DNA of 64,000 nt from Vanrija pseudolonga (GCF_020906515.1 NC_085852.1:1-64000); one strand, 5' to 3'. Counted from the first letter of the stretch, positions 22,093-33,960 are shown. Notes: a model not told the origin generated them from the sequence alone. A program made the numbers and translations.

Positions 22093-24115
22093 CGTGGGTG
22101 GTGGATGCTCCGACTGGTTGAGTGAGTGGGGCGAGAGAAAGAGAGAGAGACAGAGAGAGACAGAGGGAGAGAGGAAGTTGAGAGAATGTTCAAAGGAGTC
22201 TGTGCATGAGAGAGAGTCAGTCGAGTCGAGCGACGGCGTCAGTGGGGTCAGTGCAGGCAGTGCAGGCAGTGCAGGCAGTGCATGTTGTGTGCAAAGGAGG
22301 GTGTGGACGGCAGTGCGAGGCGAGGTGGGGATGAGGGCGTGGGGATGGTGTGCAGGCTGCAGCCTACAGTGTGCAGTGTGGAGTGTGGGGGTGGCGGCGG
22401 CGTGCGAGGAGAAAGAAGCAAAGGAGCAGTGTGTGTCGGCACGGCAAGCCGCGTAATGTCTCACCTTTTTATTGTTCGGCATGAAGCAGGCAGGCAAGCT
22501 GGCAGAGACGGGACAATGGGGCCCACAGGCAGCAGGCAGCAGGCAGGCAGCACGTCGGCGGCCAAGGCCCAAGGACCACAAGTGACTTACTTGCCCGGCG
22601 CCGCCGCAAGGACTCACTTTCGGGACGGGTGATCTAACCGCGTCGATCGAGAAACTTATGCTTAGACCAACGAACGAACACGCCAAGAGCAGCCCCAGCG
22701 GAAAGGGTGGAACAGTCGCGTGCATTGACTCTTTGCAACCTTTGCAACGCATCATGCATACTTATGTCCATGCCCTGTGCATACTTGCAGAGAAATCACT
22801 CCACAAAGACTCCGTGCTCACTCGGTGATCGGAGAAACTCGCTCACGGCCAAAGCCGATGGCGGCGCTCAAGCCGTCAACGAGCAAAGACAAAGACACGG
22901 GGCGGGGCACCGACGACCGACCCGACCAGGCCAGAGCTTGTGCGAGTCGGCTCGACTCTCGGCAGCAAGGACGACACTAGTGGTACTTCAGTATCGCACG
23001 ACCTGCACAATAGAGGTCAAGGCTGCAACACTTCTTAGTCTTGTTCAACGCCAGCAGGCCCGGCACGTGACGTCAGCAAGGTCGCCATTGCGCACTGGTG
23101 TCCTCAGTCTGGTACCAACCACCCGGCACCCGCGGCAGACGTTCCTTTTGGTCGGGCGGCTGAGGTCTGAGAGGCCCATCGCTCGCCTGCCTCGTCAGGT
23201 GATGATGCATGGCGCGGCTGGTAGCTCGACCACCGCCCCTTCGGCAAACCGGGCATTGGTCCATGCTGGAGCGACCAGAGCCAAGCGCGTCGTGTAAAAT
23301 CGTCGCGAGGGCGAATGCTGGGGAAGAATGCCAGGTGGGGTGAGCACTGTGAAAGATACACACGGCGGCCGGGATGTCGAGCGGCTCTTGGTCCTGCTGG
23401 CGGAGATGTGACTCGCGCAAGGAATGGCATAGACCATGGCCAGACGCGATCATGTGGATGGATGGAGAGCGCTAAAGGCAGCGAGTGTACAGGCATGCTC
23501 TACCCAGCTCTCGGACCCGATGTCTGGGGGCAGTTGCTCCCAAAGTCGCAGCCGACATGGGGTGGTGAGCGAGAGGAGTGGTTGGAGGACCCAGACTTCA
23601 AACCCTGGGCCGAGGACGCGTCGAGCGCGTCACAGGCACCAGCCATACCCATCCGGTGAGCAACTGTGGTCGCGGCCCCATGGCTTGGCGGCCTGGCTGT
23701 GCCCCGGTCTGTTGCTTAGATACACGATCGCGAGTTGGGATCTGCTGACGCCCGTGACTTGGTGCACGTCGAGTGTCGTCAGTCGTCACTCGGAGGTGCA
23801 GTGGACGAGGGCCGAACAGGAGGGGGGAGGCACAGATGCCGTAGACGGTGTGGGGCACGCCGAGGTACAGTTCAACACAGAGGGGAAGCCCCTCCAGTCT
23901 CATCCATCCTCGGCCCACGCGCCGCGTAACTCATGTACGTCCGTTCGACGCGTCTCCATGACCCCCGGGCAGCATCACCTTGCCCTGCACACGCGGAGGA
24001 AGCTGCCTCGGGCCGTTGCGATGGGGGACTGGGCCTCACCCCTGTGCTACCAGCTAGACGTTCCTCGAGGGCATCTCCAGGCAAAACCACCTTGCAGCAT
24101 GTTTACATACACCAC
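22093..24115. other. Intergenic, 2.0 kb, with GA-rich and 9-bp repeats
   Basis: Contains the pyrimidine-rich (coding sense) leader of the ABC gene, seen on this strand as GAGAGA tracts around 22133-22215, and a 9-bp tandem repeat. The rest (22.3-24.1 kb) shows no recognised gene. A 253-codon plus-strand frame (23436-24197) has no family resemblance and overlaps relic sequence on the other strand. Confidence 0.5.
22251..22282. repeat. 9-bp tandem repeat (GTGCAGGCA), 3.5 copies
   Basis: Three perfect copies plus a partial copy, in the upstream region of the ABC half-transporter. Confidence 0.85.
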
Positions 24116-24117
24116 CC

Positions 24118-24590
24118 CTATTGTCCGGGCCTGGCACCGACAGTACTCTGTAGCTGTGGGGATGCGTAACGTACGCGTCGTGGGATGTACTGCTTGAAAG
24201 TCTCCTTGCGGCGAGCCAGCATCAACCGCCGGTCGGCGTCGGGGCCGTCGGGCAGTTCAGGAGGATCGCCTGCTGTTTTGTGGGATCGCCATGACAGCGA
24301 GGCCATCCGTTGGAGGAGCTCCTTGGGTATTGGAGGTCGTTCACCCTCCCAGCGCTGACCTGCACTGTCTCAGACTACCCCCCTCTGGTCAGTCTACCCA
24401 CCACGTCGCAGCGAGGAGGCTCGCCTATCTGTCATCCATCTGCTCTGGCACGGGCCATCACAGTGTAATAATGTCTCTGGTATCCATGTTGTCGACCGCC
24501 TCGGGCTCCATAACTCCTGTGGAGTAACTGCTGGGTCTTGCGGAAGCACGCGGCATTAATCGCATGGGGCTGCATGCGGAGGGACTAGGT
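24118..24590 (-). pseudogene. F-box-like paralogue remnant
   Basis: The last exon (about 24118-24351) is intact and matches the last exons of the paralogues at 25006 and 26656: RWEGERPPIPKE, then SLSWRSHKTAGDPPELPD and KQYIPRRVRYASPQ. Upstream, the expected end of exon 1 is recognisable but broken: DNMDTRDIITL, a stop, then EQMDDR followed by another stop, where intact copies read SDIIQVQWFDEDEMDDCP. The Cys-rich motif is lost. No convincing upstream part was found. This is a decayed member of the tandem family. Confidence 0.7.
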
Positions 24591-25005
24591 GATGTTGGTT
24601 AGATACACGATCGCCGACCAGGATCTTGCGGCGTTCCTTCGACAGGGGAAGAGCCGTGACGCCAGCGACGACCACCGGTTGGGGTGGACGTGACTTGACC
24701 CGGATACGAGGAGGAGGCACAGCATCTGCCTGGGAACACCTCTGCAGCTTCATCGTCAGACACTCGGTTCCTTCACTCGTCCATGTCCGTCGCTCCTTTC
24801 CCGAGGATGCCCGGCGCTCCAACGCAACGTTGCGCACCAAGGAGGAACCAAAGCTTGGTCACATTGTATGTACCTGTCGTGGACCGCGAGGTATCTGCAC
24901 GGAAGCTAGCTCTGTTGACGTGTGTCATGGGCCATCAGTGACATGATGTGGTCGGCGCAGGAGACGAAGCGTCGTCTCGCGACCGAGTGGGCGGATGTGT
25001 GTAGG
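24591..25005. other. Spacer in the F-box-like array
   Basis: About 400 bp without an intact gene. A 15-bp word TTAGATACACGATCG at 24599-24613 recurs at 23716-23730 with diverged similarity downstream of both, suggesting an old local duplication. Confidence 0.45.
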
Positions 25006-26212
25006 CTACTTGCTGAGGATGGCTTTCCGCACCTGCGAGGACGCATAGCTGGCACGTCGAGGGATGTACTTCAGGAGCGTATCGATGCGCCGCGCCCACA
25101 TCCTCCTCTTGGGTAGACCTGGGTGGTCTGGCAGGTCGGGAATGTCCCCCACCCTCTTGTGCCATCGCCAGGATTCGTGCGACATCCATTGGAGGTGCTC
25201 CTTGGATATCGGGGGCTCTCCACCATATGGTATGGTCCATCGTTTGCCTGCAACGCGTCAGATTCCTGCAACCCCCGGCGTGCGCACCCTCACCGCAGAC
25301 TGAACACCGCGGGCAGTCATCCATCTCATCCTCGTCAAACCATTGCACTTGGATAATATCGCTCGTCTTGTCTGTTTGCTGAAGTGAGCCGTCGTTTGGT
25401 GTGATAGCACTGTTGAACAGGATTGACACTGTCCTCCCGGGCCGCAGGCGTTGCTGGGAGGTGTCCCAATAAAGTCGCTCTAGGAATGGAAGCCGGCCGA
25501 AGATATCGAACTGGTCCCACTGAGCTGATGGGAGTCCCCCTCGCAGAGGGTCAGTGGGCCGATGAGAGTGAAAGCACACATGACCCAACTTCCTCGCGGG
25601 TAGGTATGGCAGCGGCGACTCTGCCTTCAAGTCCTCGACGCAGACATCAAGACGGTCAAAGAGAACAGCCGCATGGCCATGCGGGGGCAGATACCAAGGG
25701 ATGTCATCGCGATCCGCCCGCCGGGACACCACGTTCCATGGCGCGTCCCGCACAGAGAGTTGACGGACGTTTGGGAACAAGGCCGAGTCGTTGCGGGCTC
25801 GGACGCGTGCGGCCATGTCCAGAAGCAAGAAGAGAGCTCCCCCGACATTGCCGACAAACGTGAGTCGGTGGATGAATCCAAAGATCGTGATGGCACGAGG
25901 GCTGATGCCTCTGCGTCTTCTGTAGCCCGCCAGAAAAACGACCATCCGCTTTCGGGACACCACTACGTGTTGATAAAGCACCTTTCCCGCGACGGGCCAG
26001 CACGCCCTCGAGGCTCTCATACACGCGATGAGAGCATGTCGGCCGCCGTCGTCGAAAGGATCGAGGTGCCCGATGACTTGCTCTATGATCTCGAACGGCA
26101 GCGTCGGTTGTTGGACCTTGCCGCATCGCGTACCGAAGGAGAGTCCCATGCTGCGTGGGTGGGGTATTGGTGTGTTATCTTTGTTGAATTGTGCTGACAG
26201 AAATCGATGCAC
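25006..26212 (-). CDS. F-box-like protein, array member 1
   Basis: Two exons, 26212-25294 and 25247-25006 (intron of 46 bp), about 386 aa; an internal ATG at 26149 would give 365. The N-terminal part reads PTLPFEIIEQVIGHLDPFDD and later RASRACWPVAGKVLYQHVVV, the pattern of fungal F-box-like proteins, in which such a motif recruits SCF ubiquitin ligase. The middle has no leucine-rich repeat I can identify but shares blocks with its neighbours (ISPRA, LTFVG, LFPNVRQL, LPYLPARKLGH). Exon 1 ends in DDCPRCSVCG, split by the intron in the Gly codon, and exon 2 carries KRWTIPYGGEPPISKEH and a basic KYIPRRASYAS tail. Assignment as F-box is by pattern, not by search. Tandem neighbours are paralogues, some broken. 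Confidence 0.75.
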
Positions 26213-26235
26213 TTGAGCCGAGGACTTGGCGGCTG

Positions 26236-26333
26236 GTTTGTCCGTCGAATGACCCGCTCAACGACCTCTAACGGGAGTAGCGGGTTGCGGCGCGTAGGCG
26301 GCTTCGCCCACATACCACGGGAAAGGTGGATGA
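26236..26333 (-). pseudogene. N-terminal fragment of an F-box-like paralogue
   Basis: A short stretch encodes RRNPLLPLEVVERVIRR, closely matching the start of the paralogue at 26656 (MPLPLELVEQVIRHHDP), then similarity ends and the sequence runs into the start of the 25006-26212 gene. It looks like the stump left by unequal exchange or deletion within the array. Confidence 0.55.
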
Positions 26334-26655
26334 TGAAGTGATCGGATGTTTGATGCTGGAGGATTGATGCAAAGTGTTGAGAGAGTTCGGCCGCAAGTCT
26401 CGTCCAAATGGTCGTCGCCAAGACAGCGAGGAGGCTGGTCGGTGGGGTTTCCCAGTGGTCACCATCAGTCGCAGGACTAGCCGAACGCGCCAACGCAAGG
26501 GCGGTGTTATACATAGACAATACAGACGCATCACTATTAGACAGCTCGGCCATCTACGTTGCATAGCTCTATCAATCGGCAGCAACGACATCACCTGGCA
26601 CGCAGACTTCCGCTGGGTCCACCAGGCGGCCCAGAAGAGGCCGTGGGCCGTGACG

Positions 26656-27814
26656 TCATGCCGGATAGCTTGCGCTGGCGCGTTTGTTGATCTGAACGAT
26701 TGTCGCGAGCTGTTGCATTGCATTCACAATCCGTGTTGATGCATAGGTGATCCGTCGCGGGAGGTACTCCTTGGCCGCTTGTTGCCTGCGTTCTCGCTTG
26801 TGCTGCTTAGCCAGTCGTCGATAATCGGGAAGGGGGAGCTCCTTCACATGCGAACCCCACGATGCGCTCGGCATCCATTGCATGTGCTCCTTCCCGAGCG
26901 GCGGGCGTTTCTCCCAGCGGCACCCTGTGGCTTGGTTAGACTGAAGCTGGTGTTGCAATCTCACCACAGACGCTGCAGACAGGACAGTCCTCTAACCACT
27001 CGGTGTCATACCATTCGATATTAATGATGTCCGCCGTGTCGATGTTCTGAATCACGCTCTGGTCCAGTCCCTCCCTGGGCGTGAGCAGGGTGTTGAACGC
27101 AATGGTAGCGGATAGCCTCTGGGCTCGAAAGCTATCGATCTGGCTGGGTTCAAGGTCGCGCTCGTCAAAGGGCTTCACGGAGAACAAAGTGAGAGCACTC
27201 CATCTCTCTGGAGGCAGCTGTCCCCCAAAAACCTGGAGCTGTAGTCGCCTGTGGTAGAACATGGTACCCCAGCCTCTCGCGGGCAGATAGAGCAATAGAT
27301 CAGGGTTGTAAATGTCATCCACGCAGACGTCCGGTCGGTCTAAGATTAGGGCGTCGCCGATTGAAGGGAGGCGGTTTAGATCCGGGGGTATGTGACGATC
27401 TGTGCCGACCATTCTGTACGGCGGAGTCCAGAGGGCAAGCTCGCGCACATTGGGGAATAGTGGCCGTCCGGATCGAGCAGCGCGTTTGGCCGTGTCTCTG
27501 AGCAAAAGGACAGCCTCGTCCATCGGCCCTACGAGGGTGAGTCGCTCCACTATAGCAAATACGCGGTGCAGGCGTGGGCTGATTCTCCGTCCAACACGAC
27601 GATAGGCCCGAAGGAGTACGGTAAGGCGCTTTCGATTCACCTGCAAATGTCGGTACAAAACGTTGGCCGCTATCGACCAGCACGCTCGCGACACGCGCGT
27701 CCATGCGACAAGGGATGCTCGGCCGGCGTCATCGAATGGATCGTGGTGGCGAATGACTTGCTCCACCAGTTCGAGCGGCAATGGCATGGGCCTGAGAGAC
27801 CGTCTGGGTAGCAT
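26656..27814 (-). CDS. F-box-like protein, array member 2
   Basis: Exons 27814-26965 and 26924-26656 (intron of 40 bp) give about 372 aa, starting MLPRRSLRPMPLPLELVEQV. The frame is open further upstream, but start 27814 aligns with the paralogues. The F-box-like helix region LPLELVEQVIRHHDPFDDAGR is followed by RVSRACWSIAANVLYRHLQV; shared blocks RRISPR, LTLVG, LFPNVREL and LLYLPARGWG recur. Exon 1 ends EDCPVCSVCG at the same intron position as its neighbours; exon 2 reads CRWEKRPPLGKEHMQWM and then EYLPRRITYAS. Role unknown; possibly substrate selection for an SCF ligase if the F-box is genuine. It is the best preserved member of the minus-strand array. Confidence 0.77.
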
Positions 27815-28359
27815 GGGTCCTGCGAGTCGATGCCATTGGCGTCCTAAGTGAACAAGGTTGTTGAGACAACACTGTGAATGGTTGATGCTGCATGCCAGTG
27901 TACTTACGTGGAGGCCCGCGTCAAGAGGGGCGGGCCAGGCACGGAGGGGTCGCTGACCGTAACCCCAAGCTATTTGGCCAACAATCATAGCTCATACTTG
28001 TCGCGATCACGCTGTGCAGTGGGCAGACATGTCGTAGAGGTCAGCTATGGCATTTCACATGTGCTGGAGTGAATGGGGTATCGTGCAGTTTGTACCGACC
28101 CCCATGGGCATAGGAAACCATGACGAGATAAGAGCTGCCATCAGACCGCGCTGTGCCAACACTCCACACATTTCCCAACCAAGCAACCGCGGCTGACGGG
28201 CCGCTGGGCCGTTACTGGACATCGGTCTCATCATTTCGATAGGTGACAATGCCTGGCCACCAGCCCCAAGTGAGACCGCATCGATACCAGCGGGCAATCT
28301 TTGCCCGTCCTCCCCTCCCCCCAAGCCTCCTGAACCTTGGGATGCGGAGCAGCCATTGA
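27815..28359. other. Spacer in the F-box-like array
   Basis: About 545 bp between array members 2 and 3; presumably the promoter of member 2. No other gene was seen. Confidence 0.45.
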
Positions 28360-29528
28360 TCATCCCAACGACAATCGGCTCAACACATCCGCAAGCCGAG
28401 TTACGACGCGAGTGCACCGTCGCGGAATGTATTCCAAGACAGTCTGTCGTTTGCGTCTCCGCCGGTAATCTTTTCTAAGCCGGGGGTAGTCTGGGATGGA
28501 TCGGATATTCGCTTCCCTTATCCACGACGACCTAGGCATCCACTGCATGTGCTCGGGGCCGAGAGGCGGCTGGACATCCCAGCGACGGCCTGCATTGTCA
28601 GCATCTCACATGCATTCACCACTTACCGCAGATAGTGCAAACCGGACATTCGTCTATCGCGCTGCGATCAAACCACTTGATACGAAGGAAGTTCCCCGCC
28701 CGGGGATCATGCGCCGTAGCATCCGCGACCTCGGACCCGATGCCGCGACCCTCCATGTATAGTATGGAGGTTGACTTGCACTTCGATCGTAGGGTATCGA
28801 ACCAACTGTCCAAGCACGCAAGCTTGGGGTCGAAGAAGCCGGTGCCGAACACCATCGCGCAGTCAACATTCGATTCGGGTAGCTCGTAGTTCACAGTTGT
28901 AGGCTCGGACATGTTGTGAAAGTAGATCGCACCCCACTGTCGTGCAGGCAGATATGGTAGCAATCCTGGCCAGCCCATCTCGTCAACACAGACGTCGTCA
29001 ACTTCTCCAAAGATGAGAGCAGTCCCAATGGGCCGAATCGTTTTGGGGTTGAAGCCCAGCCTCTCGGGGAACTTCCGTCGTCCACATAGGTAGGGCGCTT
29101 GGGAAACTAGTAGCTGCTTGACATTCGGGAAGAGTGGCTGGCCTGACTTGACAGCATGTATTGCCATCCAGCGGAGCAGCTTGACTGAACGGTATCGCTG
29201 GCCGATGAGGGTGAGGTGCCGGACCATGGCAAAGGCTGGGGCTGCTCGCGGGCTGACTCGTCCACCGATTCGCTGATAGCCCGAAAGAAGAGCGGTCATT
29301 CTCAAATCGTTCGCTTCGATGTGGCTGTAGAGGACTTGGACGGATTCGAGCCAGCAGCTCTTGGAAGTTCGCGTCAACGTCACTATCCTCAGTTTGCGAA
29401 GGATCGAGCTGAGCAATGATGTAGGCCAGAAGTTCGGGAGGAATGTGGCTTCGATTCGCCCTGGAGCCTCGGATGCGGGGCAGCAACACGTCTAAACAGC
29501 CCCAGGCGGTCGGTGCTGAGTCGCGCAT
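28360..29528 (-). pseudogene. F-box-like array member 3, frameshifted
   Basis: The C-terminal two-thirds is intact: SVQVLYSHIEAND, RVSPRAAPAF, LTLIG, LFPNVKQL and LPYLPARQWG, ending DECPVCTICG with an intron at 28626-28590, then RRWDVQPPLGPEHMQWM and LEYIPRR. The F-box-like start IPPELLAYIIAQLDPS lies just upstream in another frame. From DP to the conserved CW the family has 18 residues (54 nt), but here 43 nt are present, an 11-nt deficit, so the frame is broken rather than spliced. The start is taken at the ATG 29528. Translation from a later start could yield a protein lacking the F-box. Possible alternative: an undetected tiny intron, which I consider unlikely. Confidence 0.6.
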
Positions 29529-29881
29529 TGGTGGGCGAGGCTGCTGGGACGGCGAGCGCACACCGGACCAGTTGGGAGGAGGTGAGGTATCGACGCATGA
29601 GAAGCACTCGTCTTTCAGTGGAGTCAGTGGACCAGCGTGGGCCGTCGTCGACCGTGATCCACTTGCCTTCGTCGCGTGACAACCGTGGGTGCGCGGACCT
29701 GTGCCTGTTCTCAGGCCATTCGACAACGGCTTCAACGTTCACTTACTTGACAAGCTAAGTACTGCACGGGCGTGTATCACATGCATACACTGTCTCTTGC
29801 CCTACACAGCTTCTTACAAACAACGCGAAGACATACACAAAGGGGTCGCTCAATGTTCTTGTCAATCTGACATTAGATCAC
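29529..29881. other. Spacer between F-box-like array and P450
   Basis: About 350 bp; upstream part of member 3 and the 3' side of the P450. Nothing else recognised. Confidence 0.45.
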
Positions 29882-31734
29882 TTAGTCGCCCTTGATGGCA
29901 CGGAGCACCACGGGCATCTGGATACCCTCGCTCTCGCGCCCAGCGACAACGGGGCGCGTCGTAAAGCTGCGCACGCGGCGCTCGACCACTGGGTCGGCGG
30001 GGTCGAGCTCAAACTTGAAGTTACGGACGAGGACCTGGCGTCAGCGGTGGCGTCAGCACTGACTACCCGCAAAGAGTACAATCTTGATCTCCATCAGGGC
30101 AAAGCGGTACCCGCTTTGACCGTCAGCACCCACGAGTAACGAATTTGACTTACAGGCAGTTGTGCGGCCCCGCACCAAAGCTGGTGAGGTTGCCCCAGAC
30201 GCTGGGGACATTGGCCAGTGGGATACCAGCCTTTGAGAAGCGTTCGGGGTTGAACTCTTCAGCGTCGGGACCCCAAATAGCCGTGGATCGGTTGATCTCG
30301 TTGACAGCTGGGGGTGGATCAGAATCATCCAGCTACACAGCACATGCCCAGCACCCACCAACGGAGATCTCGGAGCCCTTGGAAATCCTGATCGAGTCCA
30401 TCATCTTGCCGTCGCGCCCCTTGACAGGAATGCTGAGGGGCACGACCGTGTCCTCGACGCAGTGGCGCTGCACACGATGAACCGGAGAGTCAAAGCGGAG
30501 GAGCTCGTGCACAAACTGGTCAAGGTAGCCGAGGCCCTGAAGGCGCTCCCTGTAAGAGGCTGGTGAGTACTGTGCGCCAGGAGCTTGATTTGGGGTGCAC
30601 TTACACGTCTGGGCGGTCGTTGTCCACCGAGTTGAGATCAGCCCGCAGCTTGTCCTGGATGTCGGGTCTGTGAGCCAGGTGCCAGCTGGCCCAAGCCAAC
30701 GCAGTCGCGCTCGTCTCGTTGCCCGCGAGTAAGAGGGCGCCGATTTGGCCCAGAACCTCGTCGTCGCTAAGGCGGTGGTCATCACGGAGGTCGGAAGCCA
30801 TGTTGGCCTTGACGAGCAGCGACACGGCGTCCATGCCCAGCTGGGTACGCTTCCTGACCTGGATGTTCTCGGCCTCGAGTTCCTTCTTCCTGCCCGCGAC
30901 AAGTTGGCGCCCAGCCGCGTGGAGGAGGCGGCGGGTATATGTGACCATCGTCTTGAACTTGCTTGGCACGTCAAGCAGGGACGGGAAAAGGACACTGAAG
31001 ATGCGGATCCACGACGGCGTCTGCAGCAACCTCACCGAGCTGAACAGCGCCGTCGACATGGGGTTGTTGTTGCCGCTGAGTGACTCAAAGTCATAGTTGA
31101 AGCCGGCGAGCCCGATCATGTCGAGTGTCGCACGCTGGATGTACTTGTGGACATCGATGGTGCCAGTAGTGTTCTTGTCCTCGCCCTTGCCAACCAGATT
31201 GCCAAACACGCTGGCCAGCTCGTAGCTCTTCTCCCACAGCACGGGGGCCATGCCACGGATGTTGAACGCCGAGAAGGCCGAGGACACGGCACGGCGCTGT
31301 CGCCTGTGGTCGGCATCCTCGACGCAGAGCACTCCCTTTCCACACAGACGCTCGACAAACGCGTTGAACATGGGCTGGCGGTGAAACTGGCGTGTGTTGT
31401 TGAAGATGTACCCGACTACGACGGGGTCGACGGTGACAATGGTCCACGTGCCAAGCAGGGAGCGGTAGCGGAGCGTCGCGCCATACTTTGCTAGCCACGG
31501 CTTGAAGGCCATGCCCATGGGGCTGAGCCCGTGCGTGAGGAAGCTACCATAGACAAAGGACGTCGGGGGTGGGCCTTGGAGGTTGCGGAAGGGCAGAGTC
31601 CATGCGCGGTACGGGTAGGCATAGAAGATAGTGACGGCGACGAGGGCGACGACGAGGACGCCGGCGTTAAGGAGGGCCGAGGTGACGACTACGACGGCTT
31701 TGTGCACCGACGACAGTGCTGCCGTTGCCATCAT
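29882..31734 (-). CDS. Cytochrome P450 (first of two)
   Basis: Membrane-anchored monooxygenase, 556 aa from exons 31734-30605, 30549-30359, 30307-30154, 30113-30071 and 30034-29882. An N-terminal hydrophobic anchor (residues about 10-40) is followed by a Pro-rich hinge NLQGPPPTSF. The I-helix reads LLLAGNETSATALAW, the K-helix ELLRF supplies ExxR, then PERF, and the heme loop FGAGPHNCLGYRF places the Cys ligand near residue 491. The heme-loop form suggests a basidiomycete-specific family. The last intron fits only as a GC-AG intron (ttt|GCGGGT ... CAG), giving EIKIVLF-VLVRNFKFEL; a GT donor 3 nt later breaks the frame. The ATG at 31734 is preceded by a pyrimidine-rich leader. Substrate unknown; a second P450 and a cytochrome b5 lie within 12 kb. 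Confidence 0.9.
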
Positions 31735-32724
31735 GGCGAGAGGATGAGTGAGAGAGTGAGGGTGAGAGAGTGAGAGAAGGAGAGAGAGTGATAGAACAAT
31801 GTCAAGAGACCAAAGGATGTCCTGTAATGTGTGCACGGCGGTGCACGGCGCACACTCTCTCTCCTCGCCCCCCCGCGCCCGTCGTCATTGTTTGTCGGTC
31901 ACTTTGCTCGCTCTCGAGCCTCCTTCTGTTGCTTCTTGCTTCTTGCCTTCTTGCTCCCCGTCTCCCCACGCACAGGCATGGGATGGGGGGCAACCACCAC
32001 TCGAACTGACCTACAGCACCGGCCGCCGTCTGACCACGCTAATAGGCAGCACGCTGTCCACTGCTGCCTGCCCATGCTCATGCTGATGCTGACCGACGAC
32101 CACATGCCGCGGCAAAACGAAGAGACACACCCGCCGTCATTGTCTCGGCCGGCTTTGTCTTGTCGTCATTCCCAGTCTAGCTGAACCTTGTCGGGCGGAG
32201 GGGCCCGTCGGGCTATGTAGATGTTCAGCAAGACTCTGTACGCGACGCATGCATGCTCAAGCCACCAGGTGCTTCACAGCAAGCACGGCTACTTACAATC
32301 GCACTGACCACACCCCCACCTCGACCAACGTCGAGAACCAAACAAACCCGGTCATTGCCATGCTCGCGGTGGCCATGTCACCAATCCTAAAACAGGGCAC
32401 TCGTCCTCTGGCCCTCCTCCCATGCGCACCCTTGCATCAAGCTGGCGAGCCGACAAGATGCAACACAGGGGCGGCCCCAGACGGATCCTGAAGCTGGCGT
32501 GCCGGCTGGCCGGCCCGGCATCACCGTCTGGGTGAACCTTGTTCCCCAGCCCTGCATCCAATCCTTGTCACATCTCGTAATCGGACGGTTTCGACCTGCA
32601 AACCAGCAGGACAACATGGAGATGCTAGCAGGGTCTGCCGTGGAGGTGCGCTACTTATACAACGGCGTCCAACTCCACCCGCATTGATGCCCCCTCATCA
32701 CACGTCTCCGACCCAGCAAGCATC
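31735..32724. other. Divergent intergenic region between P450 and F-box-like gene
   Basis: About 990 bp. The left edge is a GA-rich tract (31738-31795), which is the pyrimidine-rich leader of the P450 on its own strand. TTATAC near 32656 lies about 70 bp upstream of the F-box-like ATG. No gene recognised. Confidence 0.5.
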
Positions 32725-33960
32725 ATGTCGACCTCGGACGGCGGTTGTCCGACCACTCCAGAGTCTCCAACGGCCGACCAACCGCCCAGATCCTCGACGA
32801 CCTCCGTGCATGCGTTCCCCGGCTCGAACTTGCCCCACCTCCCTCTCGAGGTTGTAAAGGAGATCGTATCGCACCTCGACGCCAACACCGCTGATGGCAC
32901 GCGGGCTCTCCTTTCCTGCTTGGTCGTCTCGAGCGAGCTCTGGACTTCAGCCGCCAAGACACTCTACCGGCACGTCGTGATCAACGAAGAACTGCTGGCA
33001 CGTCTCATGATCGCCTACCGCCAGGACGACGACAGCGTAAGCCCTCGAGCTGTCAAAGTCTTCAGCTTCGTCAAACAGTTCACCTTTGTCGGACACTGCA
33101 ACATTGGCGTGAAGGCGGTTTGGCGTCTGGCTACCCTCGTCGGCGGCGGGATGGACAAACCACTGTTCCCGAACGTCACAAAAGTCACCTGCAGGCCGTC
33201 GGCTACCGCCGTCTACCTCCCATACGGGAGGTACACGGAAGGACCCCCTGAAGATATACGTATCTTTGGCCGTATCGACGTCTGCTACCCAGCCGACATG
33301 TCTGGCACCGAAAGTACACACTACATCAAACTCAACCGACTGCCGACGAGAAGCATAGGCCACATGTGCCTACATGGCCACCTCCTGACCGTCGCGATGG
33401 TCCAAACGATAGTAGGCGCGCTTCCAAAGTCGCGCAGGACAAGGTGCAAGGCAATCACCTTCTTCCATCCGGGCCCCCGCTGCGGGAAGGAACATGTTCA
33501 GCTCATGGAGGACATGCTCCCTTGGCGCAAGAGGCTCCCACCTATCACCATTCTCTTCAATGTCACATCCTGGCTGGACGAGGCGATCCAGGTTCCCAGC
33601 GATATCGAAGTGTTCAGTTGGAGCTACCCCGAACACGACGTTGTAAAGTCGGTCCGAGTGGAAGATGATGAACGCGACGCCTACCCCCGATGTTCTGTAT
33701 GCGGTAAGTGAGACATCGCGAAGTGGGCGGCAGAGCGGCTGAACCTATCAGACAAGCAATGGACCAAGAGATTTGCCAAAGAAGACCCACTTCCCTATGG
33801 CGATTGGATGATGGACAAGCTGCAGGGCATCACGCCGAAGGAAGAGATCCAGACAACTCCCCCGGACGACCTGTGGACGAAGAACACTTGGCTTCATCGC
33901 AGGAAGCTCGAAGCGCGGCGTTGGCTGGACGACATGCGGACCTCACTCGCCAAGGCTTGA
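32725..33960 (+). CDS. F-box-like protein, array member 4
   Basis: Exons 32725-33703 and 33752-33960 (intron of 48 bp) give 395 aa. After a Ser/Thr/Pro-rich start of about 33 residues comes LPHLPLEVVKEIVSHLDANT and then SSELWTSAAKTLYRHVVI, the F-box-like pattern. The blocks SVSPRAVKVF, FTFVG, LFPNVTKV and RLPTRSIGHMC align with the minus-strand array. Exon 1 ends DAYPRCSVC: the first Cys of the C-P-x-C-x-x-C-G motif is Tyr here, and the intron again falls after the first base of the following codon. Exon 2 (DKQWTKRF ... LEARRWLDDM) has diverged from the others. It is the only intact member of this subfamily on the plus strand, separated from the array by the P450, so it has moved or inverted. 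Confidence 0.78.

Noticed and set aside
22093-22755. N-terminal extension of the ABC half-transporter to 22755
   Set aside because: It crosses a GA-rich leader and short tandem repeats, giving low-complexity Ser/Leu/Pro peptide. The ATG at 22092 is in a normal position for this gene.
23436-24197. 253-codon plus-strand frame
   Set aside because: No motif, no promoter, and it overlaps relic F-box-like sequence on the other strand.
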